DNA of 43,625 nt, from contig DYDE01000018.1 of assembly GCA_020718065.1 (NCBI GenBank), forward strand, positions 1-43,625. The letters are read 5' to 3'. This document shows, piece after piece, positions 19,279 to 28,600 of this stretch; position 1 is the first letter of the stretch, and every line of letters starts with the position of its first letter. Both the position numbers and the translations under genes were made by a program. The notes beneath the pieces were generated by a model. The model made no database searches. It was not told where the DNA came from and worked only from the letters and a program-made list of their open reading frames with translations. This DNA is from Marinifilum sp. (GTDB lineage Bacteria > Bacteroidota > Bacteroidia > Bacteroidales > CG2-30-32-10).

Positions 19279-20045
19279 TTAAAAAAATCTCTGTAATTCA
19301 TGAAAACTATTTATTGTAAAATCAGGGTTAAGCTCTCGTTCATTAAGATGGATATGATAGTTTTTATTTTCTTTTGATGAAATCCAAATAGTTGAGATTC
19401 CAGCATTTTGTCCAGCTTTTATATCTACTTCTGATACCAAGTTGCATTCATAGAGGAAATATCCAAAAATGAATGCTTGTTTGGTATTATGCCGAAGCAG
19501 TTCAAAAACAATTTCAAAAGCGAAGTGCATTGAAATTGTATCTTTGAACGCAACTTGGTATGAATCGCCAACAATTGCAGTTAAAATCTTATCTCCTCCT
19601 ATAATATTCAGAGCTTTATCTATTGCCTCACAATCGGGTTTTAATTTTTTTAGATCATTCCTGCCAATTATACAAGCAAAAGAATCAATCATATTTAATC
19701 TTTCCAAAACAGAATATACTTTTGTTTTTTCAGAGGTAGTTACAATAGCTGACTTGATTTTTTTTTTCTTCAATTTCATCAACGTACCAATTACACCCTC
19801 GTTGAATCTGACATTACAAAGATTGTTATCAACATATTTATAAACTTGGCTTGTAAAGATATCCATGTCCGAAACACCTAATTTGGGGAAAACATCCCAT
19901 CCTTGAAAACCATTCTTAATAATATTATCTGGCGCATCAATATTAAAATGGCAAGTCCTTCTCTCATACCTTCAAACCAAATTGGGAGTGTATCTACTAA
20001 GCACCCATCCCAGTCAAAAAGAAAATATTTGAATCTTATATCCAT
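19279..20045 (-). pseudogene. HAD-family phosphatase, frameshifted and carrying a 126-bp insertion
   Basis: Read from the ATG at 20045 the gene gives HAD motif I (FDWDGCLVDT) and then loses frame near 19941..19950, where one base is missing. The next frame continues the protein (NIDAPDNIIKNGFQGW, then MDIFTSQVY) through motif II (SAIVTTSE) and the motif III Lys (KKLKPD). At motif IV, GDS is split from EVDIKAGQNAG by a 126-bp repeat element at 19435..19560. Restoring one base and removing the element plus one TCA gives a phosphatase of about 212 residues, the normal family size. The start overlaps the MazG-like gene by 10 bp, implying translational coupling. Two independent lesions make this most likely inactive. 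Confidence 0.85.
19435..19560. mobile_element. 126-bp MITE-like palindromic insertion with 3-bp target duplication
   Basis: The ends are inverted repeats: TACCAAGTTGCATTC (19435..19449) and GAACGCAACTTGGTA (19546..19560), with 14 of 15 positions pairing. The element is flanked on both sides by TGA on the plus strand (TCA in the sense of the gene), a 3-bp direct repeat. An internal 8-bp inverted repeat lies at 19509..19516 and 19531..19538. No transposase is encoded. The length is 42 codons with no stop in the host frame. The same terminal sequence bounds the window at 1..40 and 43578..43617. Confidence 0.85.
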
Positions 20046-20371
20046 TTCCTTTTTTTATTGATTTCCTCCTTCTCACGAAACGTCTGCTCAATATCAATTT
20101 CAAAACGATTAGCGATTGAACATAGATATATCACCATATCAGCAATTTCTTCATTAATTGAACCAATATTTGCGTTAATATCTGTTTTTAGTTTCGTTGC
20201 TTTACGGATAGCTTTGAATAGTTCACCCATTTCTTCTCCTAATAGCAAACATTTTTCTATTGCATTTTGATTGGCAAAGCCACGTTGTAATTCAAGTCTT
20301 TTCACATATTCCTGAAAATCCCTAAAGGTTGGGTTGTCCTTTAATTCTAAATCATTCATTTCACCGTTCAT
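20036..20371 (-). CDS. MazG-like nucleotide pyrophosphohydrolase
   Basis: This is a 111-residue all-alpha NTP-PPase. The metal-binding signature is ExxE plus ExxD: GEEMGELFKAIRK, then EEIADMVIYL. The single-domain length fits MazG-like and dUTPase-2-like housecleaning enzymes that hydrolyse non-canonical NTPs. Translation may begin at the listed ATG or at the next one (20359, MNDLEL); no strong ribosome site decides. The stop overlaps the HAD gene start by 10 bp, so the pair looks like a two-gene nucleotide hydrolysis operon. Confidence 0.8.
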   Translation of the reverse strand: MNGEMNDLELKDNPTFRDFQEYVKRLELQRGFANQNAIEKCLLLGEEMGELFKAIRKATKLKTDINANIGSINEEIADMVIYLCSIANRFEIDIEQTFREKEEINKKRKWI

Positions 20372-20740
20372 TTAGTGTAGAATCTTTGTCAAGCATTGTT
20401 GGCAAATTACTTATCAATGTGATTTATATGCACTTTTATCACACCTTTATAACAAATACTTGTTGGTTTTATGTGATTTTTGTCAAGCATATTACATCTT
20501 TATATATTTAAATTCAAGTTTATAAAAGATTACTTTCATCCTTTCTAAACATTTAAGTGTAAAATTATGATTTATATTGTTATAGCAAACAAATTTATTT
20601 GCATTATTAAATTCCTTGTTCTTCATTTCATTTTTCTTTTATATAGTAAAAACAAAAATTGCATTTATTTCATTTAAAAGAAAACCAATTTTTGGGGTCT
20701 TTTACCAATTCTGTAATATTTGAGGTAAAATCAATAGTAA
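20372..20740. other. Intergenic region, AT-rich, with a 12-bp direct repeat
   Basis: No gene is seen. TTTGTCAAGCAT occurs at 20385..20396 and again at 20479..20490, with further shared words (TTGTTGG, ATGTGATTT) between the copies, suggesting a diverged short duplication. The rest is simple AT-rich sequence leading into the minisatellite. Confidence 0.4.
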
Positions 20741-21200
20741 AGGATCCCCTTTCCATGGAAAAAGACATCCTTTTCATGGAATAAGACATCCTTTTCATGA
20801 AAAAGGACATCCTTTTTGTGGAATAAGACATCCTTTCTCATGAAAAAGACATCCTTTTCATGGAAAAAGACATCCTTTTCATGAAAAAGGCATCCTTTTT
20901 GTGGAATAAGACATCCTTTCTCATGAAAAAGACATCCTTTTCATGGAATAAGGCATCCTTTTCATGAAAAAGGACATCCTTTTCATGGAAAAGGGCATGC
21001 TTTTCATGAAATATGAGATTCTTTCCATGAGATTTGGGATACTTTTCATGGAAAAGTGGATACTTTTCATAAAATACGAGACACTTTCCATGGAAAAGTG
21101 GGTACTTTCCATGGAATTTAGGATACTTTTCATGAAATATAAGACACTTTCCATGGATAAGTGGATACTTTCCATGGAATTTGGGATACTTTTCATGAGG
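20741..21200. repeat. Palindromic minisatellite, about 22 units of 21 bp
   Basis: About 22 tandem units of 20-22 bp run through this stretch. Each centres on a small palindrome such as TTTTCATGAAAA or TTTCCATGGAAA. Units in the first half read roughly AAGACATCCTTTTCATGGA; those in the second half read GGATACTTTTCATGGAA. A three-unit block marked by CTTTTTGTGG and CTTTCTCATG is repeated near 20799 and 20886, so there is higher-order duplication. Because the unit is 21 bp and nearly self-complementary, both strands stay open for 80-96 codons. These reading frames are repeat artefacts and are not called as genes. Confidence 0.9.
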
Positions 21201-21543
21201 AAGTAATTCATATTAATAGAAACACCTGATTTACAATTATTGAGTTATAATCGATCAGATTACAAAAGATAAATTTAATAAATTATCAATCCTAAATATT
21301 TAAGGAAATGAAATCAATTCATGTGAAATCGGTAAGAATAACAAGCAATTTTTAACCACTGATTTCACATAGAAGACATTTAAATTTGGTGAGATCTTAT
21401 GTTTTGGCGTTTTGGTGGCAAAAATCATAATAATGTTAATAAATCAGTCCATCTTCCGACTTCCGACTTCGGTCTTCTGACTTTAAAATCAGCGTTCCAT
21501 CCTTATATGTTTTTTCTGTTAATCCTAAAAAAACAACCATTTC
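21201..21543. other. Intergenic region with short repeats
   Basis: There is no gene. ATGTGAAATC (21321..21330) and GATTTCACAT (21361..21370) are a perfect 10-bp inverted repeat with a 30-base spacer. Near 21451..21482 is a short run of CTTCCGACTTCCGACTTC-type repeats. Confidence 0.4.
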
Positions 21544-21574
21544 TTTGTTGCCAAGTTATTTATTTATATTTTTG
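21544..21574 (+). promoter_or_regulatory. Bacteroidota consensus promoter of the S41 peptidase gene
   Basis: TTTG (21544..21547) and TATTTTTG (21567..21574) are exact matches to the -33 and -7 elements, separated by the canonical 19 bp. The predicted start of transcription is near 21580, about 38 bases before the ATG. This is the best promoter in the window. Confidence 0.75.
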
Positions 21575-21617
21575 ATACCTTAAAATATTAACATTCAATT
21601 TAAAAAGAATACAAAGG

Positions 21618-23003
21618 ATGAAGATAAAATTTTTGTTTTTACTGATTTGTGTGAGTCCTTTATGTAATGGACAAGTAAAATATACTTATTTTTCGAAAAA
21701 AGCATTGGAACAAGACCTATTGTTCTTTTCTGAAAAGCTAACATCCATTCATCCTAAATTTATGGACAAAAGCTATTGTAGCAAATGGGAGTCTGAATTT
21801 GCTGATATTAATAAGTCTTTAAAAGACAGCATGATCCAGAATGAATTCTATTTGATTGTTTCGCCTTTTTTGGCATACCTAAACGATGCACATAGCAACT
21901 TCTTATGTCCTTTCGACCAAAGAAAACAATACATGATGTCGGGAGGTTTGGCTTTCCCTTTTGCTTTGACAATTGCCAACAATTCAATTTATATATCAGA
22001 GTATTATGGCAACGATAGTATTTTATTTAAAGGTGGTGAAGAAATCTTAGAAATAAACGCTATTAAATCTTCTTTGATATTAAATGAAATGCAAAAATTA
22101 ATCGGCAGCAATGCTGTTTCAATTCGCAACAAAACCATTCAAATGAATTTCAGATCATATCTTTGGATGATATATGGGTTTGAAAACGATTATGAACTCC
22201 TTTTACGCAATGAGCCAAATAAAACATATAAAATAGTGGTTAAAGGGATAACAAATGACCAATACCTCAATAACAAAAAACGATACATAAATCAACAAGA
22301 GGAATTATACTCACTTCTCCAATTAGAAAAAAACAAAACAGCTATATTAACGATACGTTCTTTTGCCGATTTGAAAGGTTTTTGCTACTTTGCTGACAGT
22401 GCATTTCAAGTTATTAAAAAGAATGATATTAAAAATTTAATCATAGATGTTCGTGGAAACGGAGGAGGCAGAAGTATTGTTGTAGATTCTTTAATGAATT
22501 ATTTAACCAGCAAACCTTACGCTCAATATCAAAAAATAGAAACCAGAATCAGCAATGACCTTAAAGCTTATTATAAAGAAAAATATCCGGAAAAGTATAA
22601 TGAAATAAAAGATTTTAAAATTAACGAATTGCTTACAACTCTTGGAGATACTTCTATACCTTTAAATAATAATTACAGATATAAAGGCAATTTGTTTTTA
22701 TTGACAAGTAATACAACATTTAGCGCAGCAGCAACTTTTGCAGGATTGTTTAAAGAGTTGAAATTAGGCACTATCATTGGAGAAGAAACCGGCGGAACAA
22801 TTGAATATTATGGAGATTTTTGGTACATCACTTTGCCTAATACAGGATTACAATTCCATATTTCACCAAAACGATTTGTGCAATATGGTGGAACAAATAT
22901 GGAAAAAGGAGTTATGCCCGATTTTGTTGTCCCAAATAAAAATGATTCTATTGTTAATTTTACTATTAATCTGATTGCAAAAGGACACAATAACAAACAA
23001 TAA
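21618..23003 (+). CDS. Exported S41-family (C-terminal-processing-like) serine peptidase
   Basis: This is a 461-residue protein with a signal peptide (MKIKFLFLLICVSPLCNGQ). The N-terminal half is helical, with a region about 65-105 that may cap the active site. The peptidase core has DVRGNGGG near residue 277 and the nucleophile loop TSNTTFSAAATFA with Ser369, followed by GEETGG. The family is tail-specific proteases related to CtpA and tricorn; many Bacteroidota copies are periplasmic and of unknown substrate. An AAAGG lies directly before the ATG. Gaps of 35 and 43 bp suggest co-transcription with the next two genes. Confidence 0.88.
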   Translation: MKIKFLFLLICVSPLCNGQVKYTYFSKKALEQDLLFFSEKLTSIHPKFMDKSYCSKWESEFADINKSLKDSMIQNEFYLIVSPFLAYLNDAHSNFLCPFDQRKQYMMSGGLAFPFALTIANNSIYISEYYGNDSILFKGGEEILEINAIKSSLILNEMQKLIGSNAVSIRNKTIQMNFRSYLWMIYGFENDYELLLRNEPNKTYKIVVKGITNDQYLNNKKRYINQQEELYSLLQLEKNKTAILTIRSFADLKGFCYFADSAFQVIKKNDIKNLIIDVRGNGGGRSIVVDSLMNYLTSKPYAQYQKIETRISNDLKAYYKEKYPEKYNEIKDFKINELLTTLGDTSIPLNNNYRYKGNLFLLTSNTTFSAAATFAGLFKELKLGTIIGEETGGTIEYYGDFWYITLPNTGLQFHISPKRFVQYGGTNMEKGVMPDFVVPNKNDSIVNFTINLIAKGHNNKQ

Positions 23004-23038
23004 TCAGCGCAATAAAATTAACCAGAAACTATACATAT

Positions 23039-23602
23039 ATGTCAGAACCAATAAAAAAACACCATACAATAGGATGTTGTGGGATTGATTGTGGATTATG
23101 TCCAAGATTTCATACAAAAGGTAATTCGGTTTGTCCGGGTTGTGGTGGAATAAATTTTAAGGAAAAACATCCTTCTTGTGGTTTTGTTACCTGTTGTGTA
23201 ATTAAAAAGAGATTAGATGTTTGTTCAGAATGTAAAGACTATCCATGTAGCAGATTTGATGCAGAAAAACAAGGTTACGATTCATTTGTAAGCCATAAGA
23301 AAGTATTTGCAAATCTTGATATTATTAAATGTAATGGTATTGATTCATTCATAAACCAACAAATATCAAGAATGAATATCCTTGAAGATTTCCTTACGAA
23401 TTATGATGATGGACGTTCAAAGAGCTTTTTTTGTATTGCTAGTACGCTCTTGCCTTTAGCTCAACTCAAAGAAACACACACATTCTTTGATAAACATGGA
23501 GAATCACTAAATATTAAAGAAAAGAACAAACAACTAACAGAAAAGTTATTTAATATAGCATCTGATTTGAAAATTGATCTGAAGTTGAACAATAAAAAGT
23601 AA
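23039..23602 (+). CDS. DUF3795-type cysteine-rich protein
   Basis: This is a 187-residue cytoplasmic protein. The N-terminal third is Cys-rich: CCGIDCGLCPRF, CPGCGG, CGFVTCC and CSECKDYPC, a pattern typical of DUF3795. The arrangement suggests metal binding (zinc or Fe-S), which I infer only from spacing. The remaining part is helical and without motifs. It lies 35 bp after the S41 peptidase gene and 43 bp before the toroid-fold gene, so the three probably form one transcript. No function is known for the family. Confidence 0.75.
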   Translation: MSEPIKKHHTIGCCGIDCGLCPRFHTKGNSVCPGCGGINFKEKHPSCGFVTCCVIKKRLDVCSECKDYPCSRFDAEKQGYDSFVSHKKVFANLDIIKCNGIDSFINQQISRMNILEDFLTNYDDGRSKSFFCIASTLLPLAQLKETHTFFDKHGESLNIKEKNKQLTEKLFNIASDLKIDLKLNNKK

Positions 23603-23645
23603 TTTAGAACATAAAAAAAAAATTGTTTTAAAAAGACCTCGTAAT

Positions 23646-24581
23646 ATGATTGATAATAGCATTATAGAATGGTTGCTCGATAGTGATGTTTCTATCCAAT
23701 ATCAGGTTTACCGCGATTTGTTGAAAACAGATAAGCCCGAATTAAAAGAAAGAATCTCAAAAGAAGGTTGGGGAGCCAAATTTCTTTCATTTCATAATGA
23801 TAATGGACATTGGGGATTAGGGTTTTATCAACCCAAATGGACTTCATCTCACTACACATTGTTAGATCTGAAAAACCTTTCAATTACAAATCACAACTAT
23901 ATTGAAATAACACTTAATAAAATAATAAAGGAAGACAAAGGCAAAGATGGAGGAATAAACCCCGCCAGGTCTTTATGGAAAAGCGATGTATGTATAAATG
24001 GCATGTTCTTAAATTATGCATCCTATTTTGAGGTAAAAGAAAAAGATTTAAAATCAGTAGTTGATTTTTTGTTATCAATGCAATTGGCAGATGGTGGTTT
24101 TAATTGCCATTTAAACAGAATTGGCGCTAAACACAGCTCATTACATACAACAATATCTGTTATTGAAGGGATTACAGAATACGCAAAAAGAGGCTGTACA
24201 TATAAACTAAACGAATTAAAAAGAGCAGAAGAAGAATCCAGAAAGTTTATATTAGAACACAAATTATTTAAATCGCATAAAACAGGAGAAATTATTAATA
24301 ACAAAATGCTAATGCTTTCTAATCCTTCTCGTTGGAGATATGATATATTGAGAGCTTTAGATTATTTTAGGTATGCAGGAGTTAAATATGATAGTAGAAT
24401 GTCGGATGCACTAAATATTCTTTTAAACAAACAACGTGCAGATAAGAAATGGCCATTACAATGCAAACATCCGGGCAATACTCATTTTGATATGGAAGTT
24501 ACAGGCCAAGCCAGCAAATGGAATACCCTAAGGGTGCTTAGGGTAATGGATCATTTTGGGTGGATTAACAAAATAAAATAA
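23646..24581 (+). CDS. Alpha/alpha-toroid (prenyltransferase/squalene-cyclase-like) protein
   Basis: This is a 311-residue soluble protein with helical repeats of the terpenoid-cyclase/prenyltransferase toroid type. Visible repeat signatures are DGGINPAR, LADGGFNCH (the QxxDGGF-type motif) and KKWPLQ. The DxDD motif of squalene-hopene cyclase is absent, and no signal peptide is seen, so cyclase activity is not assigned. Similar proteins are usually annotated as hypothetical or prenyltransferase-like. It is convergent with the STAS-like gene, with 14 bp between the stops. Confidence 0.7.
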   Translation: MIDNSIIEWLLDSDVSIQYQVYRDLLKTDKPELKERISKEGWGAKFLSFHNDNGHWGLGFYQPKWTSSHYTLLDLKNLSITNHNYIEITLNKIIKEDKGKDGGINPARSLWKSDVCINGMFLNYASYFEVKEKDLKSVVDFLLSMQLADGGFNCHLNRIGAKHSSLHTTISVIEGITEYAKRGCTYKLNELKRAEEESRKFILEHKLFKSHKTGEIINNKMLMLSNPSRWRYDILRALDYFRYAGVKYDSRMSDALNILLNKQRADKKWPLQCKHPGNTHFDMEVTGQASKWNTLRVLRVMDHFGWINKIK

Positions 24582-24586
24582 TATAC

Positions 24587-24613
24587 TTAGAAAACTTATT
24601 TTAGGTTTTCTAA
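24587..24613. terminator. Possible bidirectional terminator
   Basis: TTAGAAAAC (24587..24595) and GTTTTCTAA (24605..24613) make a 9-bp stem with a 9-base loop between two convergent genes, overlapping the end of the minus-strand one. There is no long T-run on either side. Confidence 0.35.
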
Positions 24614-25009
24614 AAGCCACTTATAACCTTCATCTACATCACTAAAAGTTTTCATCACAAATATACCTTTGTGGGTTTCGCTCTTCTGCAACAAGCGTTG
24701 GGCTGCATATTTTGTAAAAATATCAACTGAAACAATCATACTGTGGCATTTCAATCCTCTTTTACTCAATACAGGGAAATAATCTTTTGAAAAGTAATCA
24801 TCAAACATCGAGAAAGTGCCTGTTAATCCTCTAATATCTGCATGTATTCCAATTATCTTATTGTTTTCCGAAAACTTTAAAGTTTTGTTGAATATCTCCT
24901 GTCCTTTTTCAACTTGAACTACTCCCCCAAATTTATAATGAATTATTTTTTTTTCTCTATCGTATTGAGAAACACCAAAATCATTCTGAGCAACTATTTC
25001 TAAATCCAT
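24596..25009 (-). CDS. STAS/SpoIIAA-like protein
   Basis: This is a 137-residue cytoplasmic protein of alternating strands and helices, consistent with a SpoIIAA-like STAS/SEC14 fold. It begins MDLEIVAQNDFGVSQYDREK, has a central HADIRGLTGTFS segment and ends DEGYKWLLENL. Several Bacteroidota proteins of this size and pattern are labelled STAS/SEC14. No catalytic residues are evident. It is a single gene with a large intergenic region upstream, so it probably has its own promoter, although no TAnnTTTG was found. Confidence 0.55.
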   Translation of the reverse strand: MDLEIVAQNDFGVSQYDREKKIIHYKFGGVVQVEKGQEIFNKTLKFSENNKIIGIHADIRGLTGTFSMFDDYFSKDYFPVLSKRGLKCHSMIVSVDIFTKYAAQRLLQKSETHKGIFVMKTFSDVDEGYKWLLENLK

Positions 25010-25642
25010 ATATTTTTTGTTTTTTTAATATTTGATAATATTTATACTACGTTATATATTTAAAACTACACTTGCAACAATATAGGACGAAGTTTAAACT
25101 AAAATTAAATTACATTATTTTTTGTAAAGATACAAAAATTACACATACAAGCAATAAAATATGTTGTATCCCTATAAATTCATGTATAGAGCTTCAAATA
25201 ACAAACTTTAGAAACACAAACACATATACACCATTTGCATATGATATAAAAATAACCTTTTTTAAAGCTTTTAACTGATTATTGAAGAGATCTGATTTTC
25301 GCACATTACAGTTCACAAAGAATTTATATAATTTAAAAGCAGAAAATAATAAAAAAGTATTACCTTTATCAATATTATAAAATTAACACAAATTTATATT
25401 GCAATAGAAGCAAGCAATGCGATACAATCCTATTAAAACAAATCATATTGCCTAAACCAATAAAGTATAGCCACACCAATGATCAACCAAAGCACTCCCC
25501 AACAACTAAATACAAAACATTAAACTGTAAAGCATTAACAGAATAATAGTATGAAGTAAAATTAATATGTTATAAAATATTTAATTTATAGTTTATTAAA
25601 TACTATACTTATTTTGTTAAAAGTTAAAAATTGTATTGATTG
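25010..25642. other. Long AT-rich intergenic region
   Basis: About 630 bp separate the divergent STAS-like and sensor-kinase genes. No supported gene or RNA was found. On the minus strand near 25440..25510 there is a stop-free hydrophobic stretch of about 25 codons (GVLWLIIGVAILYWF) without a convincing start. A near-match to the -7 element (TATTTTG) lies near 25610, upstream of the kinase. Confidence 0.4.
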
Positions 25643-28600
25643 ATGAAATTTACAAGCAATTTATTATTTGTCCTGTTTATTGGTTTTTCTTGTTTGAAAT
25701 TACAGGGTCAAAATCAATCAAAACCAAAAACAGTTTATATTGACAGTTGTCTCAAACCTCAGACTATTATTATTCCATTGCATGGTGAAAAAAACAAAAT
25801 ATTATTAAAACAAACAACTAAAGGCTCTTATGCTTTAGAACTAAAACCACCTGTTATTGTTTCTCTTCCCATTGTAAGTACAATTGTTAGCCCTGTTTCA
25901 AAAAAATTAATTGCCGGAATAGATCAATCTGCTGCAGGTCTTGGGTTTTTCACAAACTACACGACAGACGATGGACTTACACTTGATGCCGTTTTTTGTT
26001 CCCTGATAGATCAATTTGGTAATCTCTGGTTTGGCACTGCCGGTGGTGGAGTATCGCGATATGATGGAAAATCTTTTACCAATTTTACAAAAGCTCAGGG
26101 ATTAACCAATAATGCTGTTTTCAGTATAGCAGAAGATAAAAGAGGTAACATATGGATGGGAACATATGGAGGTGGCGTTTCTTGTTATGATGGAAAATCT
26201 TTTACCAACTATACCACTGCAGAAGGTTTAGCAAACAACATTGTACATTGCATTTTTGAAGATAAAAAAGGAAATATTTGGTTTGGTACTGATGCAGGAG
26301 GTTTGTCCTGTTTCGATGGAAAATCTTTCACCAATTATACCAAAGCTCAGGGGCTTGCCGATAATAATATTAGAAGTATTTTCGAAGATAATAAAGGACG
26401 CTTATGGTTTGGCACACACAATGGAGGAATATCGCGTTATGACGGAAATTGTGCTGGGAATACTCCTAAATCAAATCAATCTCATTTATTTGTAAACTAT
26501 TCTATAGAGCAGGGTTTGACTTATAAATCTGTTTTTAGTATAGTGGAAGATAATAATGGAAATCTTTGGATGGGAACATTTGGTGGAGGTATCTTTTGTT
26601 ATGATGGAAAATCTTTTACCAATTATACCAAAGCTCAAGGATTGGTTTGTGATTATGTAAGGACCATTCACAAAGATATGAATGGAAATCTTTGGATCGG
26701 TACCCGTGATGGAGGTTTATCTTTTTTAGAAATAAATTCATTTGATAATCTAGATAAAACAAAAAAGAATAGACAATCACAAATCAAAATATTTACAAAT
26801 TATTCAACTTTACAAGGGCTTGCAAATAATAATGTAAGAAGCATTCTGGAAGACAAGCAGGGAAATTTATGGTTTAGTACTGGTGGTGGTGGAATATCGC
26901 GCTATGATGGAAAATCTTTTATTAATTATACCATTGCCCAAGGACTATCAAACAATTATTTAAGATGTATTTTTGAAGATAAAAACGGAAATCTTTGGTT
27001 TGGATCCTGGAATGGAGGAGTGTCTTGTTTTGATGGAAAATCATTCACTACTTATAATATTAATCAGGGTTTACCTAATAATTATGTAAATAGTATTATA
27101 GAAGATAAAAAAGGAAATCTTTGGTTTGCAACTGATGCAGAAGGGGTTTCTTGTTATGATGGAAGATCTTTTACTACATATACCTCTTTACAAGGGCTTC
27201 CATCTAATTATTTAAAAACATTGTTTCGGGACAAAAAAGGGAATATTTGGATTGGTACTGGTGGTGCGGGTGTTTCTTATTTCGATGGAAAGTGTTTTAC
27301 AAATTACTCAACCGAACAAGGACTGGCAAACAATACAGTTATCTCTATTGCTGAAGATAAATATGGCTATATATGGCTTGGTACAGATGGAGGTGGCGTA
27401 TCACGATTTAATGGGAATAATTCAAATCAATTACAAGAAAAATATTTTACCAATTATACTACAGATAATGGTCTGGCAAATAACAATGTTTATAGTATTA
27501 CAGTTGATAAAATTGGAAATATCTGGTTTGGTACAATTGGTGGTGGAATAAGCCGTTTACTGGTAAAAGATTTAGATAAGTTATACGATAAACCATATAA
27601 CAAACCAAACAATGCTGAAATAAATTTAAAAAACATTTCTTCCAAATCAGGCTTATCCAGCGATGTAATTAATGGTATCATTGAAGATGCAGAAGGGAAC
27701 ATAATTATAGGAACCAACATGGGATTCACTGTTCTTACACCAACAGAAATTGGTAAAGGGGGAAGAATCATTACAGCCGGCGAAGATATTGGGTGGGTAA
27801 TTAAAATATATAATTCAAAAACAGGATATCCTGTAAAAGACATAAACGGAGGCTGCAATAACAAAGGAGCAATGTACTGCGATAGCAAAGGAATAATTTG
27901 GGCTGGAACAGGTTCTGATAAAACTGCTCTTGTTCGGTTCAACCTAAAAGAAATTCATAAAAATAAAGAAGTACCAACAGTTGTTTTGCAAAGCATTAAG
28001 GTAAATAATGAAAACATCAGCTGGTATAACCTTAAAAGAGAAAAAAGAAATAATGACAGCCTTGCTCAACTTAATGAAGAAATTCTAATTTTCGGAAAAC
28101 CTCTTTCGAATTTAGAACGAAACAACATGTATGATAAATTTAAGAATATTAAATTTGATAAAATCACAAGGTTTTATCCAATACCTGAAAATTTAGTTCT
28201 TCCATACACAAATAACAATATTACATTTGAGTATGCAGCAATAGAACCAGCCCGACCTTACCTGGTAAAATATCAATACATTTTAGAAGGTTATGATAAA
28301 GAGTGGAATCCGGTAACCAACAAAACATCTGCTTCATTTGGTAATATTACTGAAGGCACATATACTTTTAAACTCAAAGCATGTAACCCCGATAATATTT
28401 GGAGCGAACCAATTGTATATACATTCAAAGTATCGCCACCATGGTATCGTAATTGGTGGATGTACCCTATTTATGTTGCATTATTTGTTATTGCAATCTG
28501 GAGCTTTATCAAAAGAAGAGAAATAAATCTCAATAAAGAAAAGGAAAGCCTCGAAGAAAAAGTGAACATGCGAACTGCTCAGTTGCAGAAGGCAAATGAA

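Noticed and set aside
19279-19866. A free-standing 195-residue HAD protein
   Set aside because: It lacks motif I, which is found upstream in another frame, and includes the inserted element, so the gene is broken.
20921-21211. Long open frames on both strands in the minisatellite (96 and 80 codons)
   Set aside because: They exist because the 21-bp unit is a multiple of three and nearly self-complementary; the peptide is a pure heptad repeat with no start region or promoter.
25440-25515. Minus-strand hydrophobic micro-ORF in the kinase upstream region
   Set aside because: It has no ATG, a stop just upstream and only about 20-25 codons; it may be chance in AT-rich DNA.
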